Below are positions 46,302 through 57,350 of a stretch of DNA of 64,000 nt, one piece after another. Position numbers and translations under genes: made by a program. The notes below the pieces were generated by a model that saw only the letters and a list, made by a program, of their open reading frames with translations, was not told the origin of the DNA and ran no database searches. The DNA comes from Gelatoporia subvermispora B. Taxonomy: Eukaryota > Basidiomycota > Agaricomycetes > Polyporales > Gelatoporiaceae. The first letter of the stretch is position 1; each line of letters starts with the position of its first letter. The stretch covers positions 99,663-163,662 of the forward strand of contig KB445800.1 in assembly GCA_000320605.2 (NCBI GenBank), in the 5' to 3' direction.

Positions 46302-46920
46302 GTTTTTGTCCGCACAAATTTCGGCCGTTTTTGTCCGCATCAGGATCGAACCTACCCTAGAGGGGTCGTTTTTGTCCGCATGATTGATCTAACCTTAGAA
46401 AATCGCCAGAATTAGTAAGAAATCCAAGAAAAATTCCCCGCGTTCGCGGGGCCGAACCCTACGTGGTTCACCGGGTCACCACCCTCTCAACCCACTGAAA
46501 TTTCTTCCAAGAGCTATACGGGCGCTATTCCGGAACCGAGTAGCACATTCGGTCAGTAATCGGTCGAGACACGACCACAACTCAAATTAGACGACGTGAG
46601 CAAAACCAAGCGCAGATCCAGCTTAAAGCAATATAATTTCCATAGACGTTGGATCAGTGGAGACTTTACTCGGGCAAGAATGTGGATCCTCCGGGGCGTC
46701 GAGTCGCAGTAGGCAGTCCAGCAGCTGTACCATAGCACATCCGAGCCGGCTGCGCTCCCGCGCAGCCATTTTTATCCGCATCCAGGATCTTACCTCGGCC
46801 TCCCTAACCCGGTTTTATCCGCACAAAATATCGAACATAGGTCGAAATTTAGGGCATTTTTGTCCGCATAAGGATCTAACCTCAGGCCATTTTGACCCCC
46901 ATTTTTGTCCGCACCAGGAT
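46302..46920 (+). repeat. Seven interspersed copies of a ttttTGTCCGCA motif
   Basis: Copies lie near 46303, 46328, 46369, 46769, 46813, 46857 and 46902. Several are followed by aggatctaacct or a close variant. Three lie near the left end and four near the right end of the element, all in the same direction. Confidence 0.8.
46436..46451. repeat. Perfect 16-bp palindrome ccccgcgttcgcgggg
   Basis: Inverted repeat of seven bases with a two-base centre, inside the transposon-like element. It could form a very stable hairpin. Confidence 0.8.
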
Positions 46921-47430
46921 CTAACATAGTAGGCGCTTATGCCGGGGTCCTGGAGTATCCGTGCACGAGGATGGGAGTGCCCGGACAAGCGCCTGTACGC
47001 CGATGTCTACGTAGTAGCGGTCATCGGAACTTCTCATGGCGTGCTTGGTGACTGAAAGGCTTTTAAAGCATCTTGTATCTTGCGTTTCTTGGAAGTTTAC
47101 GACGAACTCACTGTTGAGTACGTTCTGGCCACCGTTGCTCAATATACCTTTGTCTCTGGCCCCGTTGACTTCCCTGGAAATTCAAATCCTTTTAGTCCGA
47201 CACCTGCGGCGATATTCTAAGTCCGGGAACGTGTGGAGTTAGGTCTGGAACCTACCAGTAGCAGTTGACTCGAGCGTTTCGTTCTAAGCCATTCTCGTCA
47301 TTCCGGAAGACTCCACTTCATTGGCACTTCAAAATTTGCAGCCACTTGGCGTCAAGCCACAAAGCTAAGCCCCCGATATCACTTATGACAGACATCTACT
47401 CATCGCGTGCGCTATTCATTTACATTCAGT

Positions 47431-48371
47431 GCCCAATAACGGGAAGTATGTGAAACAGAATTCTGTCAGAGTATATGCAGCTAATCATGTATCCAATGCA
47501 GCAAACAGATTGCGGTTCATCGTCAAGGCTCTTTGGATACGCATGTGTTTGGTATCAGTCTTGACAAAAAAGACTTGATGCCTGTATGCCTTTTGGCAGG
47601 TATAGCTCCACATACTGTTCAGTATGAAACATTCGGAGGCTGCAGAGAAGGATACCTTTCGCAGACTTCTGACATTGACTGTTTGTCATCGATGTATCTG
47701 TCAGATGGAGGTGCTTGATCTTTTTTACAGGCATGACATTCGCCCTGTTACCGTAGAGTAGTAGAAGGGAAGGCAATACGTATCCGCAGGCTCCGGGAGT
47801 AGGAAGATCGAACACCCACCACTGACGAGACTAGCATGAAAGCGACATTAGAGCCGTTAGATTGTCTCGGTAGATAGTTCATACCCAACGTGTCACAAGG
47901 AGCGACTCTAGTTTGACATCCGGCAATGTTGCCGCGGCGCCATTGACGTCGACAATCTGACAGATCTCTTCCGTGGAATGCTCCCTCACATGCCCCAGAC
48001 GCATCATTGGTATACTTCAGGATAGTTGCCGATGTCTATAACCTTCGAAGGAGCTCTTAAATTGTCTGGTCATTGTTGCAAGAGATGCGGACTCTTTCCT
48101 TTCGGGATACTCTTGTTCACCTTTGTTAATCGTTGTGATAGTGAGTCAGTATATCGTATAATTTGAATGCGATGCTGATCCGCACCGCTACATTCCGATA
48201 TTCAATTTCATATTTCGACTCCAAGCCTGTTACTGTTATGACATGCCCTCCGGTGAATTTTCGGATCCAAGACGCACTGCCTCTCCTGGCGTGGTTCATA
48301 TATGTCTATCATCTAAGGAGGAAAACACTGGGGAGAAGCTCGCTTTTCCAGGTACTGTCTTGAGCCGAAAC
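47431..48371. other. Gene-free accessory stretch
   Basis: No motif recognised. It probably contains the promoter of the DUF6533-type copy 4 to its right. Confidence 0.4.
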
Positions 48372-50021
48372 ATGGTACTGGTTGTTCAATCAAGAGACAG
48401 CGCAGACTATCTCTATGTCATGCAGAACAGGTATGTCTTACTGCTATCATATCTCGCCAGCGCGCCCCTTTGCTTATGAATCTTCTCACGCAGCTGGATA
48501 GAATCTTGTTTGACTGTTGCTGGTATAGGTACTTCTGTCTCAACTTTCTGACAGCGCCCTCTGATTCAGGTCTGCGCAGCTCTGGTATTTTATGATCATA
48601 TCATGACAATCTCTCATGAAATGGAGTTCATCTGGAACCGCAAACTGAGCTGCGTTACATTGCTGTTTCACCTTACTCGTTGGGCTTCTTTCGTATGGGC
48701 TATCCTGCAAGTAGCATCACTCATTGCAACTGCCTCTACCTTCACGTCAGTGCGCCGATTAACTTAGGTGAGCCACTGTAACATCCATATAGTACACTAA
48801 TTAACGTTCAAGTCATCTGAAGTTCTCGCCGCTGTCTCATTTGTCCAATAACAGTTGCGTCCAACTCGAAATTCTCAAGAGAGTTATATCTGTTCTTTTG
48901 GAGATAAATTGGGCCGGTGAATTACTCCGTCGTATGTTATGTTTTGGCTGCTTATGTTCGCAGTGTTCTCTGCAATCAGAATATTCTCCATCACAGGAGG
49001 AAGCTGGTTTCTTGCGTGGAATATTCTTTGCTTGAGCATCGTTCCAATTGGAATAGACTCTGTAAGCCATACATGCGGGCGGTTTATGATGTATACTAAC
49101 GATGCGCGATTTACACAACAGTTCTTTTGGTTTTTTTCCTTGAAATATGGCTTCAGTTTTGTTCCTGGCCATGGCCAGAGATGTACTGAAGTCAACGTTA
49201 CCGGAGCAACCCTGCCTCGGTGAGTCTCAGTCACTACTAGAACATGCGCAGCCTGATAACAGCAGAATAAAGAAGTATGTAACCGCCAGAATTTTGGCGT
49301 CATCGACTGACATGACCTGTAGTCGGAGTTCCGACGAGAGTATGCGTCACGATAGCTGATGCTATGATTATACTCGTCACTTGGGTAAAACTGTACACCA
49401 TCAAGAAGGATGCAGATGAGAGCCGTGTCGACGTTCCTGTAGTGAAGGTGCTGCTCAGAGATGGTGAGTTATGCGCAACGAAACGACAGCCACATTTCAA
49501 CCGTAGTGACTACCAGGCACCTTGTACTTCCTGTGCGTCCCCATCATTCCTCCACGTTTGTGATTCACTGAAGTCGCTTCCGCATACTCAAAGTGTACTA
49601 CTCATACTGAACATTTTAACCATCGTGGGCGACAATTATCTGGTAAGTCACAGATCCTGTCAAGTTGGTGTCAATGCAAACGATATCCAGGCTATCACTT
49701 ACGCTATCCCTAGATTTACAACTCCGTATGTGCCCTTACCATTAATTTTACTCTTTCTGATGTCATCTTAGAATAAACTCTGTGATTCTGTTGCAGTTCC
49801 TGCTCAATCTCCGACAAGCTGCATACGGAGGTCAAGATGCCTGTGCCACCACTAGTCTGCCGGTCGACCACCTGCAAAGTTCATCTCATGCGCTCGCTTC
49901 ATTCATCGGAAACATAGGAGGCGAGCTTGAATGGATCGCTGAGTCCCATGATCCTGATGTGAGCTGGTGTGAGGACGTAATCACTGGAGGCTACAGAGAA
50001 ACTGAAGATCTTGAGGTTTAA
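48372..50021 (+). CDS. DUF6533-type multi-span membrane protein (copy 4, plus strand)
   Basis: Start MVLVVQSRDSADYLYVMQNS (48372) joined across an intron to WIESCLTVA. Then come ALVFYDHIMTISHEMEFIW, a helix (SCVTLLFHLTRWASFVWAIL), CVQLEILKRVISVLLEINWAG, VFSAIRIFSITGGSWFLAW, TRVCVTIADAMIILVTWVKL, VLLILNILTIVGDNYL and the terminal exon SVILLQFLLNLRQAAYGGQD, FIGNIGGELEWI. The stop is at 50021. It is the only one of the five copies on the plus strand, and it lies between the two halves of the large duplication. Seven hydrophobic segments; function unknown. Confidence 0.78.
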
Positions 50022-50869
50022 CCCTTTGTTATGTCCATTCACTTCTAAGTCCATCAAACCATCAGATTATACACTCCTCGCCTCGATTTCTACGGTTTGC
50101 CATGTACCAGTATGATCACAAGCTCACAGTATCTGGGTCGATGATAAGCTGTTTGAAGTATGCACAGTCCATGCATTCACCAGTAATGGCACGCAATCTC
50201 ATCTACATATGGTATGCGATGCAATTACCAAGAACACCAGTGACTTGCTCAACTCCCGCCGGCGCACCCGCAGGTCACCTGAGAACCCCTTTCTTCATGC
50301 TTTCCGTCTGCATTTGCACATCCTTCATCACGGACTAAACATTCCGATTTGCAACACTACGAGACGCGAGCCTCTCGAGGCGTCCTAGTCATTCTATATA
50401 CTGATCATCATGCACACAAAATTGCATTCTGATCGTTGTAATGTAGCTTGGTCTTCATGTAGATAATACCATGATTGCCTGATTTGCGCATGAAAACTGC
50501 GAAGTTCACCGGAAGAAAATCAGTGTGCCACCAGACACGTCAGACACGTCCCGAGAGATCGAGAGGACGTCTGTGACCCATGATGCAACCTCTCTCTCGC
50601 ACGAGGCGTTGTTTTGAGAAGATGAAGCACAACCAGCATTCAAGGCATGGCCTACTTAGCGCACATATATGCAAACTATTCACTATCCAGAGTGGAAATG
50701 GGGAAGATATGAATTTTGCGAGACATAGGTACATATAGCAACAATGGCGCGGGCGCGGACTCTCGAACACTAGCGTTCCGCAACGAAGAAGCGCCAAAGA
50801 GGTACTCAGATCTTCAGAACGACTTCAGACGCGTCAGGCGCGTGCTGACGCTTTACTGATGTTGTCTAC
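50022..50869. other. Intergenic stretch before duplication copy B
   Basis: No gene or repeat recognised. Confidence 0.4.
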
Positions 50870-51821
50870 TAGGTCGTCTCACAGCTCGCCCAGCCAGTGT
50901 GGTGGCAATTACACCACCCACGTATCTATTTGCGGATACGTCCCACCACTTTCCTAGCTCTCCATGCGTCGGTAGTTTTGACGAGCTACCTCCTCGCATC
51001 ACTCACACCCATCTCCGTGCATCTCAGAGCCTAGTCCGGACTTCGACACGTCGCGAACCGCCGCCGCCTTCCAAATCCCGCACTATAGATTTGTCTTAAT
51101 TTGCACCACCAGATCATGCATGTTACTTTCCTTCGAGACCAGCCATGCCGCTATGACGCGCACAACCATCTACGTCCCGCACCTGACAGCGACGTTTTTG
51201 GCACCTCCTGCCCGACCTCGCGTCGCGTGCACCGCCGTCGGTGCCTAGATATAGTGTACGGGATGCCTTCGCCCTGTCACGATCGCGCAGGTCGGAATTA
51301 TTGCATCAACGTCCTCGGACTTTCCCGATGTAGCAACCATCATCAACACCGATCTCCCCTCGACGATGTCACATTACTTCGCAGACCTAGCACGTCAAGA
51401 ACCCGAACTACAGCGTACGCACTTGCACAGACACACGCCCTCAATGGGGATACTAGTCGCACGATTGCTCGATGACCTGCACATCTGGCACTGATTGGAC
51501 TAATCCGAACCGGCGCTGATTCTTGTTACGCGGAGGGCCTAGACAGGTCTGTCAAGTAATAGGCACGTCATCGATCTGCTCTCCGAAGCAAATCGCCCAA
51601 CTTATGTGCTGCCTTTTTCGACAGACCAGTGCGATATGCCCGCAGCATGGAGTGCAACGCAACGTATTCTGTAGGACCACTAGGTAAGTATGTCGTACCC
51701 TTTTTGGCCATGTTATACTTGACGCATATGGTGGGTTCTCTATCGATGATAATGCAACTCAGGAAATTATACGTGTCTCTGCACAGCAGAAAGAAATCAA
51801 GCGAGAATCAGTTCGAGGTCC

Positions 51822-51890
51822 TGAGCCATATCGTGAGCCATATCGTGAGCCATATCGTGAGCCATATCGTGAGCTAGATCGTAAGTCATA
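51822..51890. repeat. Minisatellite, five to six units of gagccatatcgt (copy B)
   Basis: Nearly perfect 12-bp tandem units followed by degenerate ones (gagctagatcgt, aagtcatatcat). It occupies the same place as the degenerate array at 39961-40010, so the array expanded or was homogenised after duplication. Confidence 0.85.
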
Positions 51891-52063
51891 TCATGAACGG
51901 TCTTGAGGCTATGTTCAATTGCAAAGTCTCCGTTTGCCGTGATGTTGCTCTGGAATGCGCTCCCCACAGGACGACCTCGCTCTGGTGGAAATTTAGCCAC
52001 AAATGACCCTACAACGAGCATCCAGCTGTACGTACCAGTCTCTTCTACATCTATGCATGACCT

Positions 52064-53013
52064 CACTTATAGCTACGACTGGGCGAAGGGTCGAACATTT
52101 GCTGGATAATCTTCCCTTCGTACTACGGATACTGGGTCAATCGATCAGCCGCAGCGCATAGGCATACAGAAATTACCTCCAATCGCCCGCAATCCGTTAT
52201 GATGTCCTCGCAGAGGAAGTTCGCGACCCGCGCTCTCCAGAGTACCGCCTTGCTGGTTGACGAGACCCGCGTTATCAGGGCTTCCAGCACACTGTAGCCA
52301 CATGAGTGCGTTTCTCCGCGACTGAAATCTCTACGCTCACTCAGCAGCTTCTAGCACCCACCGCTGCACCACGTCTGCCCTCTGCCCGGAACCCATGCCC
52401 ACGACACTAGAGACCATCAGCCTCAAGAGCGCATCCAGCCTCGCGATCACGCGATACTTGTTCTCGGAGTCAGCTGGCAAGCTCTGCACATCGCATCGGT
52501 ATGTCAGCATCACCAAAACGCTGGGTAGATCCCTGTCAGAACCTCGGTGTGTCGCAGCACGGCCTGCACTGCCATCGAAACGCGGCTCAAGCTATCACTC
52601 AGTTCCGTCGATCGCGTTGCGCCGGGAGAGCCCCCCGTCGCATCAAGGCTTGCACAAGCCGCGGATATAGACTCCTTGAGGCTTGCGTAGCGTAGCTCAT
52701 CGTGGTCCTGATCTAGTGTCGTCTCCCGACAGAAGCTTCAGTATCGCGGAAATGGGCCAGTAGCGTCCCAAAGTACCTGCCGATGCGACCTCCAGCTTGG
52801 TGAGCGGCTATCTTCTAGCGACATCGAATGGGCCCGCGTCCTCGATTGCTTGAATAACGAGTCTAGGAATCGGGGCTTTGAAAGAGGCTGTGACGCATGA
52901 GAGCAATAGTCATGGCTCAGCCAAATTCCGAACACGCTTGTGCATACGCTGTGGCCAGCCCTTGGCTCCGCACACTGAGCCAGGTCCATGTAGGATGGGT
53001 GTACTTGGGTCAT
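52064..53013 (-). CDS. Small protein P3 of the duplicated module, copy B
   Basis: Equivalent of 40192-41091. Start MTQVHPSYMDLAQCAEPRAG (53013). The body includes LDSLFKQSRTRAHS, LKESISAACASLDATGGSPG, RVIARLDALLRLMVSS and GSGQRADVVQRWVLEAAE (identical to copy A), then VANFLCEDIITDCGRLE and YEGKIIQQMFDPSPSRSYK, with stop at 52064. The motif block and the C-terminal exon are far better conserved than the N-terminal exon, suggesting selection on the protein. The first intron boundary is uncertain and might hide a frame change. Confidence 0.58.
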
Positions 53014-54087
53014 GGTACGGTTTGCGAATGTCTACACGTGTTCTTGTGAGTACTCAATCATAATTCGATCAGAGCTCTGAGCGTCGTGAGGTCGATGGAC
53101 CTCGAAGCCACTTGCCACATGGGCGGGTGCGGTGCGTGAGATACAGTTGTTCTTTACATCTTAGGTGTCGAAATGTCGATCGCACCACCATGGGACAGCA
53201 TGTGCGGACACAGCTCAGCTAGCACTGTGCCACTACAAACCCGCCACAGATGTCAAGAAGCTGTGCACCGCGCTCGCCAGGAAATTGGACACGTATGATA
53301 TACTCGCACGAGTGGACTTACTGCTGATCAACACCGTCGTCTAAGACCAATGCGTGGTGGATTCAGAGCTAGACCAGTTGGAGTTTTCCTGATGACTTGC
53401 TCGAGGACTGGGGTACTGACCCTTCACTATCAGGACCATGCTGGAGGATATAGCAGCACGCCACTGGCATGAGGTTCACATGAGGCTCCAATAGCTCGCG
53501 CTTTACGTCCCACGGCTTTCCGATAACAGGAGTGCTATGGAATGAACACACCGGAAGCGATCCTCGTGCATCAGGTGCTCTTGATTGATTCGAGAAGCGG
53601 ACGTAGGACATCGGATAGACAGGAGTCCGGAGAGATGCACGTTGGTCTTCCGATCACGGTCAGTCTATGTGATAGTGCCGCCTGTAACCACTATCAAGGA
53701 CCAGGTTCCGTATGGAGTGGATCTTACCCGCGACAGTCTGCCTGTCTGCACATAGAGTTTTTATGTACTATTGCTGGTACGAAGATCACTACTCATCTAC
53801 GACTATCAGTCCGTCAATCGCCAGCATATCACCTAAAATAGAAATAGCCATATAAATAACGACTCCGCATGTACCGGAAAACGGCAGTAGGCTAAGGTAT
53901 TGATACGAAATACGGCAGTAGGATATAGTAGGGAAATGAAGTAAAAAGGTATCATCCAACAGCGCGAAACCCGATCCATCCTCATAGATCAACGACTGTG
54001 CCAGTGTATCATTTCTAGAGCACGTTGACAAGTCTCACCAATATGTTCGAATATTTGACGGGAGGTCAAGTGCATCTCTCAGCGTTA
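53014..54087. other. Intergenic stretch between P3 and P2, copy B
   Basis: No motif recognised; poorly alignable with 41092-42175. Confidence 0.4.
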
Positions 54088-54917
54088 CTAACGCTTTGCA
54101 CTAGTAAACGAGACATTGTCGTCCTTGACCGCTGCTGGCAGTGGTCAGGGACACACCGACAGACAGAAGTGCGAACTCACCCTCGGTTGATCTTTGCGAT
54201 CTGTCATCGAACATCTGCAATATCAGTTTGCCCTCATACTAGTGATGATATCGTAAGACAGTTCGGGACCGAAATATAGAGAACGTGTTCGTTACCTCGA
54301 GGCGACCAACGTCCTCAGCGACGTCATAGCAAAATTTATCTGCTTTTCTGCCACTCAGATCCTTCGTTGAATTAGACTGCGCCTTCAGTTTACTACATGG
54401 AATGAGCGAGGTGCATGGCATAACCGCAGCAGTGCAAAAGCGCACTCATTAGTTTCGGATATCCATTTCTGAAGCACGTTCGTCTTCTGTTTGGGACTTT
54501 GTTTGGTGGATGCGGCCCATTCCAACACATTCTTAAGGGTGGCCAAGTAGTCGGACATCCTTGTACTCGCAAGCTTCCCATTATCCGTGTTCTCTCGTGG
54601 TCCCTATGATCCGTCGGCGTTGCTAAAACTTGAAAGTTACACTCAGTGCTGACCTTTATCCAAATTGTCAGCGTATCTGCTGCCTCTATGATCGTCAATA
54701 TGTGCGGCTTGAAAGTGTCCAATGACTGCGTCAGCTCCACATATGAACGGAGGTAAGCAATCAGTTCCTGGGACTCGTTGAGTTTTCTTCTATCTCTTAG
54801 ACGGTTCGGAGAAGTCAAATTTTATGGATGTACCTCGCTTTTTGAGGCGCCTGTCTTAGTTACGGTAGATGAACCTGATTCTCCGGCTGTTGTGGGGACT
54901 GCAGCTGTGCTTGTCAT
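54088..54917 (-). CDS. Small protein P2 of the duplicated module, copy B
   Basis: Equivalent of 42176-42994. Start MTSTAAVPTTAGESGSS (54917). Then come KLNESQELIAYLRSYVEL, TIIEAADTLTIWIK, MSDYLATLKNVLEWAAST, KTNVLQKWISETNE, GRKADKFCYDVAEDVGRLE, YEGKLILQMFDDRSQRSTEG and a short end AAVKDDNVSFTSAKR at 54088. The intron before YEGK has an ordinary GT donor here. The acceptor in front of KLNESQ is inferred from frame. About 190 aa, helical, no membrane segment, function unknown. Confidence 0.6.
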
Positions 54918-55250
54918 TATACGATGCTGAGGGAGAGACGGGGATGAGCTGGTGCAAGGGGATGTCGCTGACAGAACGCAGTGAGGCAAATGGGAGAAGG
55001 TGGAACAGTCTCAGAGGATGCTATTATGAGGTACTCGGTCTCACGGCAGCATTTCAGCGCCCTGTCTCGGAATGGAAGTATCACCATCCGGCCACATCAC
55101 CTTAATGTCAGGATGCTCATCGTTCGGGCCTCGAATACATAAAATACATCCCAGTAAGGTTCATGCAAGCTACATACTATACAACCGATCTGGCCCCTAT
55201 GACAGGTTGATGTACCTGGGTCCATCTCTCTCAGCCATACCTCGGACATC

Positions 55251-57334
55251 CTATTCAGCGGACGCTGACCTCAACATCTCGTACGCACGTGCCAACCATC
55301 TTACTAGCGATGTATCGGTGGGCCCATCGTTCCTACGATCATAGAAGTACTTCAGGTGTCCAACGAAAGCAGGCAACATTGGGAGTGACGTGGCCGGGTC
55401 TACGCTCGCAGCTAGCAGCATAGCAAGACAGCAAGCATTGTAGAGATGAAGGAGGTTCGCCCGGCTGGCATTCCGTGGAGGCGTCAGGCCTCCGTTGAGG
55501 ATGTTCTCATAAATGAAGGCGACAAGAGATGAAGCGTCTGTCAATCACGTCAATCATCTGTGCTCATGTGTCCAGCTCAAAGAATGATACGTACACTCTT
55601 CACCTACTTCGTCCAGGTTCAGCTTGTCTGGTGCCCAAATTCGCCAAGGATAGGCATAGTTCAGTAATCCTTCGACGAACTTCGACGACATGGTTGTCAG
55701 TGCTCGAGTCCTCTTATCGTCAGCCATTCCTTTGGCTTTGTCACCTAGATAACGCAGCACCACACTCATGGGTTCAGGGCCTCCGGCGCAAATATGAGGG
55801 GTCAAGAATTGGATATGACTGTCAGTCTCATCATCGAGCTCGAGATGCATCAGTGTCGTGAGCGTTGTGGAAGCCGAGGCGGCAATGTCATTGCGTGCCG
55901 CGTGGGATAGCGGATCTCCGTGTTGCACTATTGCGCGAAGACGTCGCAACGTAGAACGAGCCGTCTGAATGCGCGCTTTAGTCTCCGCGATTTCTGTCTT
56001 CGGCTGAGGGTTAAAAGTACCCGGTAACCATCCGTCGCCGGAAGAGTCGTTATTATCGAGTATGGGGTCCGCCATTGTGGTGTGCAAGCAGTGACGAACG
56101 AATTGCGAGAATAGAGTGTCGTCCATTAGTAACTTATGACCCAGGGCGAAAACGTTGTCGCATATCCATCTCAATGTCCCCCGATGTTTGCGATCTCCAT
56201 CTAACATGGAATTGAAGGTGTAGCGCTCGATAGATCCCCAACTCCCGTCGAATTTGCGCAGGCTTGATACTGCGCTAGACTCCTCCTCAAGGTTTGTTGC
56301 GTGGAAGTTGGAAAACTTGTCCCAGTCCTTTGCACGTCCGAAGAAGGATTCCATGCCGGATTCCATCCAATGAAGGAACCACATAAATGCGAGCGCTTGG
56401 GGCGATTTATACGGGCACCAGTTGCTGAAGGCGGGTGCGACGGTGGTGAAAAGCCAGAATGCACCGAGAGCGCACACGATCGACGTCGTGACAATGGCCA
56501 CTCTACGCTCGACGGTCCATAGGAACAACAGAAGCCCTGAGAGGAAGAGCGCAAGCGCTAGCTGTAGGATAATGGACAGAGCGCTCAGGATACCTGGAAC
56601 GCGCCATTTCATCACCCCTCTATCCCACCGAAGGCAATGGATATAGGTGCTCCGTTCCCCTTCCCCGGAGTGAGGGCTCAGAAAAAAGTTGAGCCATTCT
56701 CGGATGATGAGGCCGACAAATGCCGAAGAGAGGCCAAGGACAAGAGAAGAGAACATCAGAGCGTTGATCCAGATAGCCGTTGTAGGGGGGCGCACAGAAG
56801 GGGCAGGCGAAATGAGGTTGGATGGCATGGAGACGTTGTTGAGCGCACTGATCAAATAGATCAATGCCGGGGTATTTGGATCGGAAGTAGATTCTGTTGG
56901 CACGAGCCGTTTGTAGAGCTCGATGTTGAACGCAGCGAGGATGACTGAGTACAGGCCTGCCTGTTGGAAATACAACTTTAGTTGAAATCATATTATCTAT
57001 GTCCCACAACGTACGAAGTTCATGAGGGTGTCTATTTCCTCCTTCCACGTCTTCGCGGTCTCCTGATCCTGTTTCCGCAGCTTCGCGGCAAATTCCTGCC
57101 AAGTCATGCCTGCATTACTGTGTTCTTGAACGTGAGGAGTCGCCGTCTGATCTCCGCCAGACTCAGGAACTGTGTGAGATGAGGGACTATCCGCTGCAGG
57201 ATCCTGACATCAAATTGGAGTGAGTGAATACATGATAGGATTCATGGGGTGCGTCACGAGCTTACCCGACGATCCTCAGCAGATGCGCCTGTTGCATTCA
57301 ATGCTGTCGCTTGAGGGGTCTCGCTCCGGGTCAT
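55251..57334 (-). CDS. DUF6535 membrane protein, copy B
   Basis: Equivalent of 43317-45388. Start MTRSETPQATALNATGASAE (57334), intron, then DPAADSPSSHTVPESGGDQ, TWQEFAAKLRKQDQETAK, TWKEEIDTLMNFAGLYSVIL. Membrane segments: AIWINALMFSSLVLGLSSAF, KWRVPGILSALSIILQLALA, VAIVTTSIVCALGAFWLFTT. Then CPYKSPQALAFMWFLHWMES. The soluble C-terminal part contains SSGDGWLPGTFNPQPKTE and ends across an intron with YASSLVAFIYENIL and RAYEMLRSASAE at 55251. The membrane block and the STYIHCLRWDRGV segment are almost identical to copy A, whereas exon 1 is unrelated. Intact by eye. Confidence 0.86.
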
Positions 57335-57350
57335 GGTAGGACTTGCAGAC

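Larger units (their letters stand above)
46247..46952. mobile_element. Non-autonomous DNA-transposon-like element, 706 bp, with TIRs
   Basis: Perfect 15-bp terminal inverted repeats (caggaccccggcata at 46247-46261 and its complement at 46938-46952) extend, after a 9-10 bp mismatch, into a second matching block (atgttagatcc at the left, ggatctaacat at the right). It is flanked by a 6-bp direct repeat, gagtat (46241-46246 and 46953-46958). The related sequence near 24050 lacks the element and has gaggct at this point. There is no transposase frame. Internally there are seven same-direction copies of a tttttgtccgca-type motif and a 16-bp palindrome (46436-46451). I cannot assign a superfamily; a 6-bp target duplication does not settle it. 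Confidence 0.85.
46060..47215 (+). pseudogene. Broken unidentified gene, interrupted by a transposon-like element
   Basis: Counterpart of 23747-24230. The plus strand reads VIGTSHGVLGD, then a stop codon (tga) replacing the Trp codon of the other copy. The frame resumes with EYVLATVAQYTFVSGPVD and ends PTPAAIF. The 706-bp element splits the upstream part. Function unknown. Confidence 0.55.
45160..47430 (+). repeat. Inverted segmental duplicate of 23500-24663 (long copy)
   Basis: Plus-strand order here equals minus-strand order in 23500-24663. It overlaps the 5' end of the DUF6535 gene, contains 45400-45930 (absent from the other copy), and is interrupted by the element at 46247-46952. Similarity continues to about 47430 (KPFSSFRKTPLHWHFKICSH). 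Confidence 0.85.
50870..57350. repeat. Segmental duplication, copy B (three genes)
   Basis: Direct duplicate of 38350-45420; shared blocks are listed under copy A. Coding parts remain alignable across all three genes, while the spacer between P3 and P2 has diverged strongly, which suggests an old duplication. Confidence 0.9.

Noticed and set aside
46390..46540. tRNA-like B box (ggttcggcccc) on the minus strand of the transposon-like element
   Set aside because: No acceptor stem can be formed with a plausible 5' end and the A-box match is poor, so neither a tRNA nor a tRNA-derived SINE is supported.
51822..51890. CRISPR-like array
   Set aside because: Units are contiguous 12-bp repeats without spacers, in a eukaryotic genome.
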